Positions 1 to 8,885 of a stretch of 64,000 bases of DNA are shown piece by piece; position 1 is the stretch's first letter; each line of letters opens with the position of its first letter. Location of the stretch: positions 1 through 64,000 of the forward strand of contig MAAS01000019.1 in assembly GCA_002162755.1 (NCBI GenBank). The letters run 5' to 3'. Under the pieces are notes generated by a model. That model was not told the DNA's origin. It ran no database searches and saw only the letters and a list, made by a program, of their open reading frames with translations. Made by a program: the position numbers and the translations under genes. The DNA is from Gammaproteobacteria bacterium 50_400_T64. GTDB lineage: Bacteria; Pseudomonadota; Gammaproteobacteria; Pseudomonadales; Porticoccaceae.

Positions 1-481
<481 letters not shown>

Positions 482-550
482 TCACCTGTTTTTCTATTGA
501 AGTGATGCTATCACCTCTTATCAGGTGGCCAAATTCACTATGCCACTACA

Positions 551-784
551 TTCATAGGCCTACTCAGTGTTGGCTACGACCGTATTATGTTCTCCCACGA
601 CTCCATTCAATGCTGGCGTGGTCGTGATACCGGCCTGCTAAACGACCTCAATGCCTCGTCACCTAATAGGAATATCACTCATATCTCGCGCAACATATTG
701 CCCATCATGCGAGAAGCCGGTGTCAGAGAAGAAGAAATAAATACATTAATGGTGAATAATCCCTGCTGCTATTTTAAAAAATAA
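551..784 (+). pseudogene. Phosphotriesterase-family hydrolase, C-terminal fragment cut by IS
   Basis: Reading from the IS boundary, the frame gives FIGLLSVGYDRIMFSHDSIQ and continues to THISRNILPIMREAGVREEE INTLMVNNP. The last part is the standard C-terminus of phosphotriesterase/lactonase-like amidohydrolases (SHD with the metal-binding Asp, then the ILPxxRExGVxxxxIxxxLVxNP helix). The N-terminal two-thirds of the TIM barrel, with the other metal ligands, is absent because the IS3 element occupies that position. The end reads NNPCCYFKK where NPRRYF is usual. The remaining piece cannot be active. Confidence 0.75.
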
Positions 785-860
785 AACGACAAGATAAACA
801 TGAACACTTCACCCCTGCATTGATCAGAGGAGGTGGTAAAGGTCGCATCATCGGCCAGCA

Positions 861-1280
861 TTGATGATGCCTGGGTTGAAACTGGCAAAATTTATCGTCG
901 TAGAATGCGCAAAGCAGACAGCCGAAAATACTCATCAGACTTATGAAATAGCCAACTTTGAGAAAATGAAAAGCATCCGTCACCGGGGCCTGGCCGCCTA
1001 TCTTGTGAAGCACTTTTTAGACGAAGGCATCACCCGCGTAGACACTATCGAAGAAACAGAACAAGAGTGGGCATAAGAAGTACACCGCACCAAGGCCGTG
1101 ACCATGATGGGCGGCACAACCTGTACACCGAGTTATTGCGACCTTGAAGGCCCACACGATCCCAGATCCCGATATAATCAACCCTACGATGGCATGCTGG
1201 GATCAAATCGCTATTTTGCCAAACTAGAAACTTTTCGAGAAGGTGATAAATGGCCCGGCTTAGAAACATCTAAAGATTAA
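861..1280 (+). pseudogene. Flavin-containing/Baeyer-Villiger monooxygenase C-terminal remnant
   Basis: One frame runs through 861-1280 with an internal TAA at 1074-1076. Before the stop, GITRVDTIEETEQEW matches the segment that precedes the last catalytic helix in Baeyer-Villiger-type FAD monooxygenases. After it, TTCTPSYCDLEG, PYDGMLGSNRYFAKLETFRE and WPGLETSKD match the C-terminus of the same group, where CTPxYYNNEG is typical. The FAD and NADPH Rossmann motifs are missing, so this is a 5'-truncated, nonsense-mutated relic. Residues 1-35 are less convincing than the rest. Confidence 0.6.
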
Positions 1281-1300
1281 ACAATTTTCTATAAATCCGT

Positions 1301-1347
1301 CTTGATCTGACAGCGTGTAATTATTAAGAACATTCTGCCAGATCAAG
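1301..1347. repeat. Inverted repeat CTTGATCTG / CAGATCAAG
   Basis: Perfect 9-bp arms at 1301-1309 and 1339-1347 are separated by 29 bp, between the monooxygenase remnant and the convergent secreted-protein gene. There is no T-run, so a simple intrinsic terminator is unlikely. An old operator or transposon scar is possible. Confidence 0.35.
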
Positions 1348-1414
1348 ACTCAGTTAATCATCAAAGGGTAGTGTCCCCTTTATCGCGGTTCAAACTTGAT
1401 ACTAGGACCTCCGG

Positions 1415-2245
1415 CTAAAGCTCTTCAGCTCTGATATCCATCGTAGCACTGGAGAAAACACCTCGAATGCCATAAACAGGCGCAGCGGAAACAGTTCCAC
1501 CAAGAATTTTGGCAATTTTCGTTTTGTTGTTTGTTGTCACTATAACTTGCGATGCATCACCCATAAATATTTGATCTACGGTTGTTTCCATTAGCACGTT
1601 ACCCTTACGGCCGATGTGCCACCAGTTTGCGATGAAGGTAATGCCTGGATCCGTGATCGCCGGATCTGAAGCAGGGCCGCTCATTATGTGCTGGGCTCGT
1701 CTACGTGGATTTTCTGTATAGATCTCTCCTGTACCATCGCCATAACTTTCATAATCAAATTCAAGATTTGCCACATGCTTTGCCTTGACGCCGCCTTTTC
1801 TTAACGCTCTAGCTAGCTTCTTGGAATTAGTGCCGTAGTGAACGGTATAGTTATTGGCGTCGCCAGTGCCTTGGGGTGGAACAATAACAATACCAACCTG
1901 AGAGATGACAACTAATTCATCAGTACCATTGGAGATCTGTTGGTTATCACTTTCAATCAAAATAGCGTCGCACTCAACCGCACGGAATATAGCGAATGCC
2001 AATTCACCGTCAGGGGATGCAATAATATAATCATCCGGCACCATGCTATCGACATCAGAAAGTGCAACGGGGTATATACCCACAGATTCCTCACATTGTT
2101 CGAATTCTACGGTAAAGCCGAGGGGTTCGTGACCACGAAACTCCACCGCTGATACTGTCGCACTGCCGAAAACACCAAAAAAACCAAAAAAACCAAAAAA
2201 ACCAAAAGTAAAAATTGCACCTATTTTACGTAGCTGTTGTTCCAT
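1415..2245 (-). CDS. Secreted hypothetical protein with FFG-repeat signal peptide
   Basis: This is a 276-residue protein of unknown function. Residues 1-33 look like a Sec signal peptide whose hydrophobic core is GFFGFFGFFGVFG, encoded by a 9-bp tandem repeat. The mature part has blocks seen in uncharacterised acetoacetate-decarboxylase-like proteins: FEQCEESVGIYPV near residue 50, VPDDYIIA near 69, GDANNYTVHYGTNSKKLARA near 128, ITFIANWWHIG near 202, and a closing YGIRGVFSSATM. A fold resembling acetoacetate decarboxylase is an inference from these blocks; no catalytic lysine can be assigned. The gene stands alone, with a C+T-rich leader and no operon partner. Confidence 0.6.
   Translation of the reverse strand: MEQQLRKIGAIFTFGFFGFFGFFGVFGSATVSAVEFRGHEPLGFTVEFEQCEESVGIYPVALSDVDSMVPDDYIIASPDGELAFAIFRAVECDAILIESDNQQISNGTDELVVISQVGIVIVPPQGTGDANNYTVHYGTNSKKLARALRKGGVKAKHVANLEFDYESYGDGTGEIYTENPRRRAQHIMSGPASDPAITDPGITFIANWWHIGRKGNVLMETTVDQIFMGDASQVIVTTNNKTKIAKILGGTVSAAPVYGIRGVFSSATMDIRAEEL
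2173..2208 (-). repeat. 9-bp tandem repeat (TTTTTTGGT, FFG codons) in a signal peptide
   Basis: On the plus strand the unit ACCAAAAAA recurs about three times with flanking partial copies. Read on the minus strand each unit is TTT TTT GGT, i.e. Phe-Phe-Gly. Gain or loss of units keeps the frame and changes only the hydrophobic core length of the signal peptide. The homopolymeric T runs inside the unit are also prone to slippage, which would shift the frame. Confidence 0.75.
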
Positions 2246-2631
2246 GAGTTACCTCCAATAATGAGATCGCGAACTTTACAGTTTTTGACAAAGTCATTCA
2301 ATCTGCAGTAAAAACCCATCAATAGAGTCACAATTAGCCCAATTTTCTTTGAGCAGAACGACTAGACGCCCATACGAATAACTTCGCAGAATAAAATCAA
2401 TGCCTCGGTAAAACCACCTTTAGAAAATGCCCTTACCCCTTGACCATACATCCCCAGTATCAAATAACTTTACCAATACTAGAAGCAGCAAGCCTCACTA
2501 GGGGTGCCCGCCACTACCACTGCGTTTCGCGCTGTATACACAGAACCTTTCTCTGTGGTGAGAGCTTTGAACACCGCTGCGACTTGTACACCTGACGGCT
2601 AGAACGCCGCTGGATCCCAGGGTCTCATCAA
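2246..2631. other. Gene-free interval with a diverged repeat copy
   Basis: No open frame with recognisable product was found in these 386 bp. The segment 2368-2485 is a diverged copy of 4273-4360. From 2500 to 2620 the minus strand has a short coding-like stretch (VFKALTTEKGSVYTARNAVV) with no start or conserved domain that I can name, so it may be gene debris. Confidence 0.5.
2368..2485. repeat. Diverged direct repeat, copy A
   Basis: The sequence CCATACGAATAAC-TTCGCAGAATAAAATC, then TTGACCATACATCCCC and AGTATCAAATAACTTTACCAA, matches 4273-4360 in the same order and orientation. About 28 extra bases sit in the middle of this copy. It lies downstream of the HD-domain gene, whereas copy B lies just after the dead AraC-type regulator. 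Confidence 0.7.
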
Positions 2632-3171
2632 TTACCACTTCATCATTGGCGCTGGATTCAAAGGATGTTTAACAAACCAGCGCGCAGCCAATTTAGCCAA
2701 ATTTTTATGAAAGCTCGCATTTGGAAAATATTTTTTTACTGCTTTAACAGTGGTTTTAGGCAGGCCAAACTTAAAGGCACCGAACGAGAAATCAACCAAA
2801 TCAGCCTTTCTAAATAGCTCAACTAAACTAGAGAGTTCCCCTTTATATTCTCGTAGTTTATGGTGCTCGGTAATCATTAATGTAATTTCTTCATTCCAGG
2901 CCTGGAGGTTTCTACGCTCTAAATAGGCCATCGCGGGTGGTATAGACGGCTCTATATAATCCGCAGTATCTTCTATCCAAATGCCTATATCGTGGAATAC
3001 CCCGGCGATAATGATTTTCTCCCTCTCCTCATCATTGCATTCTTTTAATGACAGGCAAAAGTGGACCCGTCGATACACATGATTGTGATAGCCCATATAT
3101 TCATCGCCAATCCGTTTTTTCCACTCCAATAACAGCTCTTCAAGCAAGGGGATTTGATCTTCAATATGCAT
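2632..3171 (-). CDS. HD-domain protein (predicted metal-dependent phosphohydrolase)
   Basis: This 179-residue soluble protein carries a divergent HD domain. Likely metal ligands are His34 (in YRRVHFC, residues 33-39, approximate), the His-Asp pair in AGVFHDIGIW near residue 60, and a later Asp in RKADLVDFSFG near 128. HD proteins hydrolyse phosphomonoesters or nucleotides, but the substrate is not evident. Small HD proteins of this type are common single genes. The neighbours are a repeat copy downstream and a dead regulator upstream on the opposite strand, so context gives no role. Confidence 0.7.
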   Translation of the reverse strand: MHIEDQIPLLEELLLEWKKRIGDEYMGYHNHVYRRVHFCLSLKECNDEEREKIIIAGVFHDIGIWIEDTADYIEPSIPPAMAYLERRNLQAWNEEITLMITEHHKLREYKGELSSLVELFRKADLVDFSFGAFKFGLPKTTVKAVKKYFPNASFHKNLAKLAARWFVKHPLNPAPMMKW

Positions 3172-3288
3172 TTCTTATCGCTCTAGTTTTAGGCCACTTG
3201 GCAGTATGAAATAGTATGTAACTTGCTTCCCCTGACCTTAAGTGGCGTAATTGACATAATATAGTCCAAAAACGACAAAGATACAGAA

Positions 3289-4219
3289 ATGAAAACTTCC
3301 ATAGTGGATTATCCCGACGCACTTAAATCTGCGGTATACGGCCTGCAGGAAATGTTCCTGATGGCTAATTAAATAGCGACAGAGCAAGGGCTAACTATTC
3401 AATTGCAAGCCGATATCATTAATTTTATAAAGCACACTGATTCTCAAGAAGAAGCAACTCCCCTAATAAAAGATATATTACAGGGCAAAGGCGAATGCTA
3501 TGAAGCGGTGATTCTACCACCCAGCATGCCCAGCAAATTTTATCTGTAGCCCACGCCAGATCTACTGAACTGGCTACAAAACCGCCATTGAGAAGGCAGT
3601 ATTCTCTGTTCAGCTTGTGCGGGAGCCTTCATCATTACATCCACAGGTTTATTATCTAAACGAGAAGCAACTACCCATTGGGGGCTGACCAATGACTTTA
3701 CTGATTTGCACCCTGACACACGATTAAACCTGAAGGAAATTGTAAAAAACGACGGCGATATCATCACTACTGGCGGCATGATGTCATGGTTAGATCTGGG
3801 TCTGGAATTAGTGGCCCAATTCATGTCCCCTACTGTTATTCGACAGCTGGGTAAAATACTGGTTATCGACACTGGCCAACGGGAGCAACGCTTTTATCAG
3901 CAATTTTCTCCGCGTTTAAATCATGGTGATGATGTCATTCTGAATGTGCAGCAAACTCTTCAGCGTGATTATCCCAACACTATCAGAATCACCAAACTAG
4001 CAAGTGCCAGTTGTTTAACAGAACGAACTTTTTTGCGCCGCTTTAGCAAAGCCACTGGCTTTAAACCCAGCGTATACCTCCAGTTTTTACGCATACAAAA
4101 CGCTTGAGTTAATAGCCCACGAAGTTGGCTATTAAGATGTTAGTGCTTGTCGAAAGACCTTTACGCGTATTATCGGGCTTAGCCCTCGTGCGTTTAAGAA
4201 ACGCTTTATACGGCAATAA
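3289..4219 (+). pseudogene. GlxA-family AraC-type transcriptional regulator, decayed
   Basis: A single ancestral frame starts at ATG 3289 (MKTSIVDYPDALKSAVYGLQ) and encodes a DJ-1/PfpI-like domain followed by an AraC HTH. In-frame stops occur at 3370-3372, 3547-3549, 3589-3591 and 4105-4107. The best preserved part, from 3706, reads LKEIVKNDGDIITTGGMMSW and then LTERTFLRRFSKATGFKPSV, typical of GlxA regulators. After 4107 the second HTH helix continues in another frame (LELIAHEVGY, stop at 4133-4135, DVSACRKTFTRIIGLSPRAF), ending at TAA 4217-4219. It therefore carries at least five stops and one frameshift. Such regulators often control catabolism of amines or other small nitrogen compounds; its target here is unknown. 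Confidence 0.85.
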
Positions 4220-4272
4220 TAGCCGTCGAGACGATGCCTTTTGCCGCTTTATGGCAGCGACAGGACAGCGCC

Positions 4273-4360
4273 GCCATACGAATAATGTCGTAGAATAAAA
4301 TCGATGCACTCTTATCTTGACCATACCTCCCCTGTATCAAATAACCTTGCCAAATCGAAG
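4273..4360. repeat. Diverged direct repeat, copy B
   Basis: This copy begins GCCATACGAATAATGTCGTA and ends CAAATAACCTTGCCAA, matching 2368-2485 apart from about 28 missing central bases. It includes two GAATAA hexamers about 13 bp apart (ACGAATAATG, TAGAATAAAA). Their spacing resembles the half-site arrangement bound by AraC-type regulators, but that is inference. The remaining sequence between 4220 and 4489 shows nothing else recognisable. Confidence 0.7.
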
Positions 4361-4489
4361 AGGTTTACACACGAGTTAAAGGTGGGCTTCCCAATTAATG
4401 ACTATTGAGGTATGGCTACCGCTAAATCATAGCTTGTAAGACGGGGCTTCCTTTATATATGCCACATGACCCCATTAACTTTCACGTAC

Positions 4490-5425
4490 TTACAGCAACA
4501 GGTGAACCCAAATACTCACACTCACTAATGATAAAAGAGTGGAGAAGACAATCACCTGAGATGTGCCAGTGTCAAAGACTTGATATTTCAGTGCAATGAC
4601 GTGGGCTAAAGCGCCGGTCGGTAGTGCGCATAAAAATACTGCCGTTAACAGCCAACTCGAATCCTTTATACCCAGGACGTAAAAGCATGTCAGTGTTAAA
4701 GCCGGGTGCAATACTAATTTAATAGCCACCAAACTGAAAATTTGAGGGTAAGAAATTTCAGTTTTTCTAAACTGTAAACTCGCCCCTAAACAAAATAGCG
4801 CCACAGGAATAGCCGCTGGGGCCAACATCTCGACCACACTTTGTAAGCTGCCCGGAAGCGACAGCGCGTAATTAGAAAAAACCAACCCGATGACTGTCGA
4901 CAGGAATATGGGGTTCTGTAGTAATGAGCGCTGCACAATGCCGTACATAGCTTTGGTATCGATCGACTGATGCTCGAACGCTTCTAACAGCAGCTGAGAA
5001 CCGTTCACAATCAATATATTCGCCAGTAAAACGATGCTGATCGTAGCTGCATAAGAAGACTCCCCTAACAAGCCAAAGGTGAGGGGAATACCCATGTACG
5101 CAAAGTTAGAAAACACGGCATTTAAGCACTGCACGACCGGGACGCGCCGGTCAGTCGAAGGAAATATTCGCCGAAAGCCAAGGTAAGTGAACAATCCTGT
5201 AAGTACCACCGCAAGGCTTACCGCCGCAAGCGCAGGGATATTAAGCAAGTCATTAATGGATTGCTGGCTAGCCGCATTAAACAGCAGCGCAGGCACCGCA
5301 AAGTAATAAACGAATAGATTGAGGCCGGGCAGCAACTTAACATCAAGCACTGTTCGCTTAGCGCCATAGCCAAGGGCAATCAATAAAAAAAGAGGCAATA
5401 TAGCCTCTAGACTTGCTAGCATCAT
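4490..5425 (-). CDS. AEC-family (auxin efflux carrier type) permease
   Basis: This 311-residue inner-membrane protein has about ten hydrophobic segments in two five-helix repeats. It starts LEAILPLFLLIALGYGAKRT and contains FSNFAYMGIPLTFGLLGE near residue 110 and LFCLGASLQF near 210. Both positions match the signature helices of AEC transporters, a family exporting or importing organic anions such as malate or malonate. The gene is single, so the substrate cannot be inferred. The length is normal for bacterial members, and the N-terminus agrees with the family. Confidence 0.85.
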   Translation of the reverse strand: MMLASLEAILPLFLLIALGYGAKRTVLDVKLLPGLNLFVYYFAVPALLFNAASQQSINDLLNIPALAAVSLAVVLTGLFTYLGFRRIFPSTDRRVPVVQCLNAVFSNFAYMGIPLTFGLLGESSYAATISIVLLANILIVNGSQLLLEAFEHQSIDTKAMYGIVQRSLLQNPIFLSTVIGLVFSNYALSLPGSLQSVVEMLAPAAIPVALFCLGASLQFRKTEISYPQIFSLVAIKLVLHPALTLTCFYVLGIKDSSWLLTAVFLCALPTGALAHVIALKYQVFDTGTSQVIVFSTLLSLVSVSIWVHLLL

Positions 5426-5642
5426 TTACTCCGCACTGTAACTCGGTCGAGTAAGTGCTTTAGATTAGAAAATCGTTTGGTGGGATCATACAATTATTAA
5501 GGGCGAGAAAGACCCAAGAGAAAGAAAGGTCAGTTAAACTGGAGGAGCTTCAACCTGACCCCGTTTCTATTTTCCCTAACATCCGTCCCGAGCTACCATT
5601 ACACCCAAACACCTTGCCTGAAAGGCGCCAAATGAAGTCAGC

Positions 5643-7334
5643 TTATTTCGTCGAAATAAATTCGCGGGCATAATCCAGCTCTGCTATCGATACCGTCGGG
5701 CTTGGGCAGTTTTTCAGCAGCTGAGTAAAATATTGACGGGCAAGCACTTTATCTCCCGAAAGATCGGCTGCGCGCCCTGCGCCATAAAGGCTCCAAAAAC
5801 GTCCCGGCGATTGCTTCAACGACGCCTCATAAATACTAAGAGCCCGGGCATAATCGCCAGCTCGTAATAACATATCACCGTATAATTCCAGAGCAGGAAG
5901 AACCGGGCCCGGTGAGCCAGGGGCTCTCCCGACTGCCACCTGCCTCTCCGCAGCTTTCGCCATCATGCTCAGCGCCGACTCTGTATCGCCTTTGACAAAA
6001 GATAACCACGCCCGCGCTGAATCTTCACGAATGGCCACCTGAGTCGCCCAGTCATAAGCCCCCGATACTTTAGCAGCGGCTTCACGCAAAGATCTCAACG
6101 CCTGAATTGAATCCGCCGCAGCCGTGAGATCACCCGTGTGAATAGCACCTAATGCTCGGGCATATTCAACCATCGCCATCAAGTAAGGGTATTTCGACCA
6201 GGAAAGTTGTTCTGGCAGGTGTGGATCAAGATTGGCAGCCAGTGCCCAGTTCCGTCGCTCAAGGGCAAGCCGAGCCGGAACCGCTGTAAAGGCATTAGCC
6301 GTCGCAATGTGATCCTGATAAGGCGGCTGCAATGAGCCCAGGTAATCGAACATCTCAATGGCGTGTGCATCATTAACTCGCTGCAACTCCGCATACACAA
6401 GGAAATCCAACGCGTGCAGATGGTGCAGCGAGATTTCTCCCTTGGACAGCCGCTCAGCAGAAGCCTTAAGTGCCCTCGCATTAAAGTCTGCCGACTCTTC
6501 CCAAAAACCCAGCTGTGTGAAAATATGGCTGGTCATATGCAAAGCATGTGTATTTTCAGGCGCTACCTTGTCATAGCTGCGAGCAACATCAAGCGCAGCT
6601 TCAGCCAAAGGCGGAACATCGTATGCATGAATTATGTAGTGATGTGCGCCGGGGTGGTCTGGAATTTCCGCCAGAATTTTTTCAGCAATAGAGCCAGCCT
6701 CGCGCTGAAGCGCGTAAGTCTTGTCCCGCCTGGAAGCATTGGCCAGTATTGAACGTGCATAAAAAAGACGCGCCTCAACATCGTCGGGCCAGGCTTCTAC
6801 AACACGCCGCCAGCCATCGCGATAGGCGGCTAATCTTGCGCGCTCGCCACCCTCGGTTTCGTAATAGGCCGCTATCACATCAACATATGCCAGTTCCCGC
6901 TTGCTCGAGTTTACCGCGCTGCGTGCCTGAGTAATCCAGCCATTCCCTTCAGCTTGAGATTCCGGAGAAAGCGAATCTGGCCACAAAGGATGCAAGTGCG
7001 TCATTGCAGCACCCCAAAACGCCATAGCGCACTCCGGGTCCACCGCCTGCGCAGCCTTGAAGGCTTCAAGTGCTTCCTCAAAGGTCATGTGGTGCATCAA
7101 GGCCAAGCCACGCACGAGCAAAGGCTGTGCCCGAGAAGTACAGGAATTTGCAAACCTGACCGAACCAAGTGACTCACCGTCAGCATCGTAAGCCGTGACC
7201 TGCCCAGAGGGACTTTCTGTTGCCTCGCTCACGCCGCTACAGACACCAAGCACAAGAGCAATTGCCGAGAGAAAGCACCTTAAACCCAACGGAAGAACCG
7301 AAATGAAATACCCAGGTTTTTTTTGTACACTCAT
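5643..7334 (-). CDS. Secreted tetratricopeptide-repeat protein
   Basis: From ATG 7334 (SD-like GAGGG six bases upstream) the protein is 563 residues; an ATG at 7373 adds 13. A Sec signal peptide (PLGLRCFLSAIALVLGVCSG) is followed by TPR units: GLALMHHMTFEEALEAFKAA near residue 80, GDMLLRAGDYARALSIYEAS near 475, and LYGAGRAADLSGDKVLARQY. A conserved central block has HPGAHHYIIHAYD and HALHMTSHIFTQLGFW. These His pairs recur in this periplasmic TPR family and could bind metal or shape the repeat; the function is unknown. The gene is single, and its 3' neighbour is a permease on the same strand 217 bp away. Confidence 0.75.
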   Translation of the reverse strand: MSVQKKPGYFISVLPLGLRCFLSAIALVLGVCSGVSEATESPSGQVTAYDADGESLGSVRFANSCTSRAQPLLVRGLALMHHMTFEEALEAFKAAQAVDPECAMAFWGAAMTHLHPLWPDSLSPESQAEGNGWITQARSAVNSSKRELAYVDVIAAYYETEGGERARLAAYRDGWRRVVEAWPDDVEARLFYARSILANASRRDKTYALQREAGSIAEKILAEIPDHPGAHHYIIHAYDVPPLAEAALDVARSYDKVAPENTHALHMTSHIFTQLGFWEESADFNARALKASAERLSKGEISLHHLHALDFLVYAELQRVNDAHAIEMFDYLGSLQPPYQDHIATANAFTAVPARLALERRNWALAANLDPHLPEQLSWSKYPYLMAMVEYARALGAIHTGDLTAAADSIQALRSLREAAAKVSGAYDWATQVAIREDSARAWLSFVKGDTESALSMMAKAAERQVAVGRAPGSPGPVLPALELYGDMLLRAGDYARALSIYEASLKQSPGRFWSLYGAGRAADLSGDKVLARQYFTQLLKNCPSPTVSIAELDYAREFISTK

Positions 7335-7449
7335 ATAATCCCTCGACTTAACGCTAGCGATAAGTGGCCTCATAGAAAAAATTCCAAAAAGTTTTTAAAT
7401 TATTTAATTTTTCGGGAGAACGCTCAGGGTCAGCTATTTCCATGCTGCA

Positions 7450-8191
7450 CTAGCCCCTTCTGTTCGCTATTCGACTTATTGTTGAATAGCGTTTTCCAAA
7501 ATGATCCCCTATTTCCTTTAGGGTATAAGCTCCGGTCGAAAATTCCTGCTGAATCGCCGCTATGTTATCAGGATACTTTTTCTGATAATAATCTATGGGG
7601 TTAGCAAGTGCGCGCGTTTGCAATGCTTGAATGTCATCGAGACTTTCCTTTTCTTCAATCGCCTTGAGGTGTTGATTGATAAATTCGTCACTACCGAGGA
7701 ATACTTGCTTCTGTAGATCACCCCACAGGAAGGGAGCGCCGATTCCTTCACGCACAAAGTCGATGTATTTTTTCCGCGTCCGCTTACGTTGTTTGCCGAA
7801 CTGACTCAATAGCCAGTCCGTTTCAAGACAGGCGAGTGCTTCTGTTTCCCCAACCATTGCAGAATAACTGCTCCAGTACCAGGATCCGACATTTTTAACC
7901 ATCCGTGCTCTTAACGGGTTTAACACTACATAGCGAGTCAACTCAAGCAAATAGCTTTCCTTGTCGACATGTATGACTTTGTATCTGCCTTGAAAGAGGT
8001 GCCCTGTGTGATTATGCCGGCGATTGAAGTATTGGGTGTAGACGCCAGTTATAGCGGTCACAGGCGTCACCCAACATTTCAAGCCAACGCCTGCGATCAC
8101 TGCCATCGTCATAAATGTCTTCGCGCCGATCACCACGTGAAGTTACGTGATAATTGGCACCGGCATATTCTAATCTTAGCGGTCTAGTCAT
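7450..8191 (-). pseudogene. REP-associated tyrosine transposase (RAYT) with internal deletion
   Basis: The minus strand from ATG 8191 reads MTRPLRLEYAGANYHVTSRG and on to LGDACDRYNWRLH, a normal RAYT start. It then jumps frame to GVYTQYFNRRHNHTGHLFQG and the usual C-terminal half. About 30 residues are missing between WRLH and GVYTQ, including the catalytic HYH (HUH) motif. The joint at 8035-8045 is GGCGTCTACAC, which can encode both the end of WRLH and the start of GVYT. This suggests deletion between two short direct repeats. The Tyr-containing YTQYFN block and the C-terminal HTH-like domain remain. The element cannot transpose by itself. Confidence 0.85.
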
Positions 8192-8401
8192 GAGAGCAAA
8201 TTAGCATGACGTGTTAATTGTGGCGAGGAAAGACCCTCTTAGTTCCTTATCTGAGGGCTTTAACGAAATCGATTTCCGCATAGCAGGAAAAGGAAACAAT
8301 AGATAAGATTAGCGCAAATATTCTCATGGCATATAACGGCTCAAACACCGACGAAGCTTACGCCGCCCGAGTGCTTTGACTTGTTGGGCGCGGTGCTTAC
8401 A

Positions 8402-8803
8402 TTAATTTCCAACAACAATTACATCAACTGTTTCGTCGTAGATATCTTCTGTAAGGTTGTACTTGTTGCCAAAGTAGAGCGTTATTTCACCTTTCTCGTG
8501 AGCCGTCAAACTGCAGATTATTCCCCCAAAGACGACACCTGGTTCGCGAAATGGAATAACACTTCTAGCCTTTTTACAGTCAACACTGGCTGTTTCTGGT
8601 GAAGATGAGATTACCCAAGGAAGATACCCCCACGATCCAGGGAAACCGTTTCCATGTGCTAATAGTTCAGTGATATCTCCTTTCTGTACACGGAAAACTG
8701 ATATGTCGTCATTTTTCTCACTCAGGGTTGTGTAACTGTATCTTGTTCCTGTACAACCCTGCATAAGAAAAAATATTAAAAACAGGTAAGTGATGTGTTT
8801 CAT
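8402..8803 (-). CDS. Small predicted lipoprotein of unknown function
   Basis: This 133-residue protein has an N-terminal signal with a possible lipobox (LFLIFFLMQGC, Cys17), so it is probably lipid-anchored in the envelope. No domain is recognised. It contains two cysteines in the mature part (VDCKKARSV and GGIICSLTA), which could form a disulfide. Local base composition is AT-richer than that of the prp genes next to it. It is an isolated gene 82 bp downstream of the prpF stop. Confidence 0.5.
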   Translation of the reverse strand: MKHITYLFLIFFLMQGCTGTRYSYTTLSEKNDDISVFRVQKGDITELLAHGNGFPGSWGYLPWVISSSPETASVDCKKARSVIPFREPGVVFGGIICSLTAHEKGEITLYFGNKYNLTEDIYDETVDVIVVGN

Positions 8804-8885
8804 ATATTGACCTAATTGTGTGCCTAACGTTAACGAAAATCAGCGAAAACCAGGGTCAGATACGAGGTCTTGCAATGCAACACCC

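Noticed and set aside
2500..2620. Minus-strand coding-like stretch VFKALTTEKGSVYTARNAVV
   Set aside because: Too short, no start, no family recognised; noted only as possible debris.
5540..5570. Isolated TGACCCC/GGGTCAG motifs as a mobile element (also near 7430 and 8850)
   Set aside because: Single short motifs without paired ends; listed only as possible relatives of the RAYT repeats.
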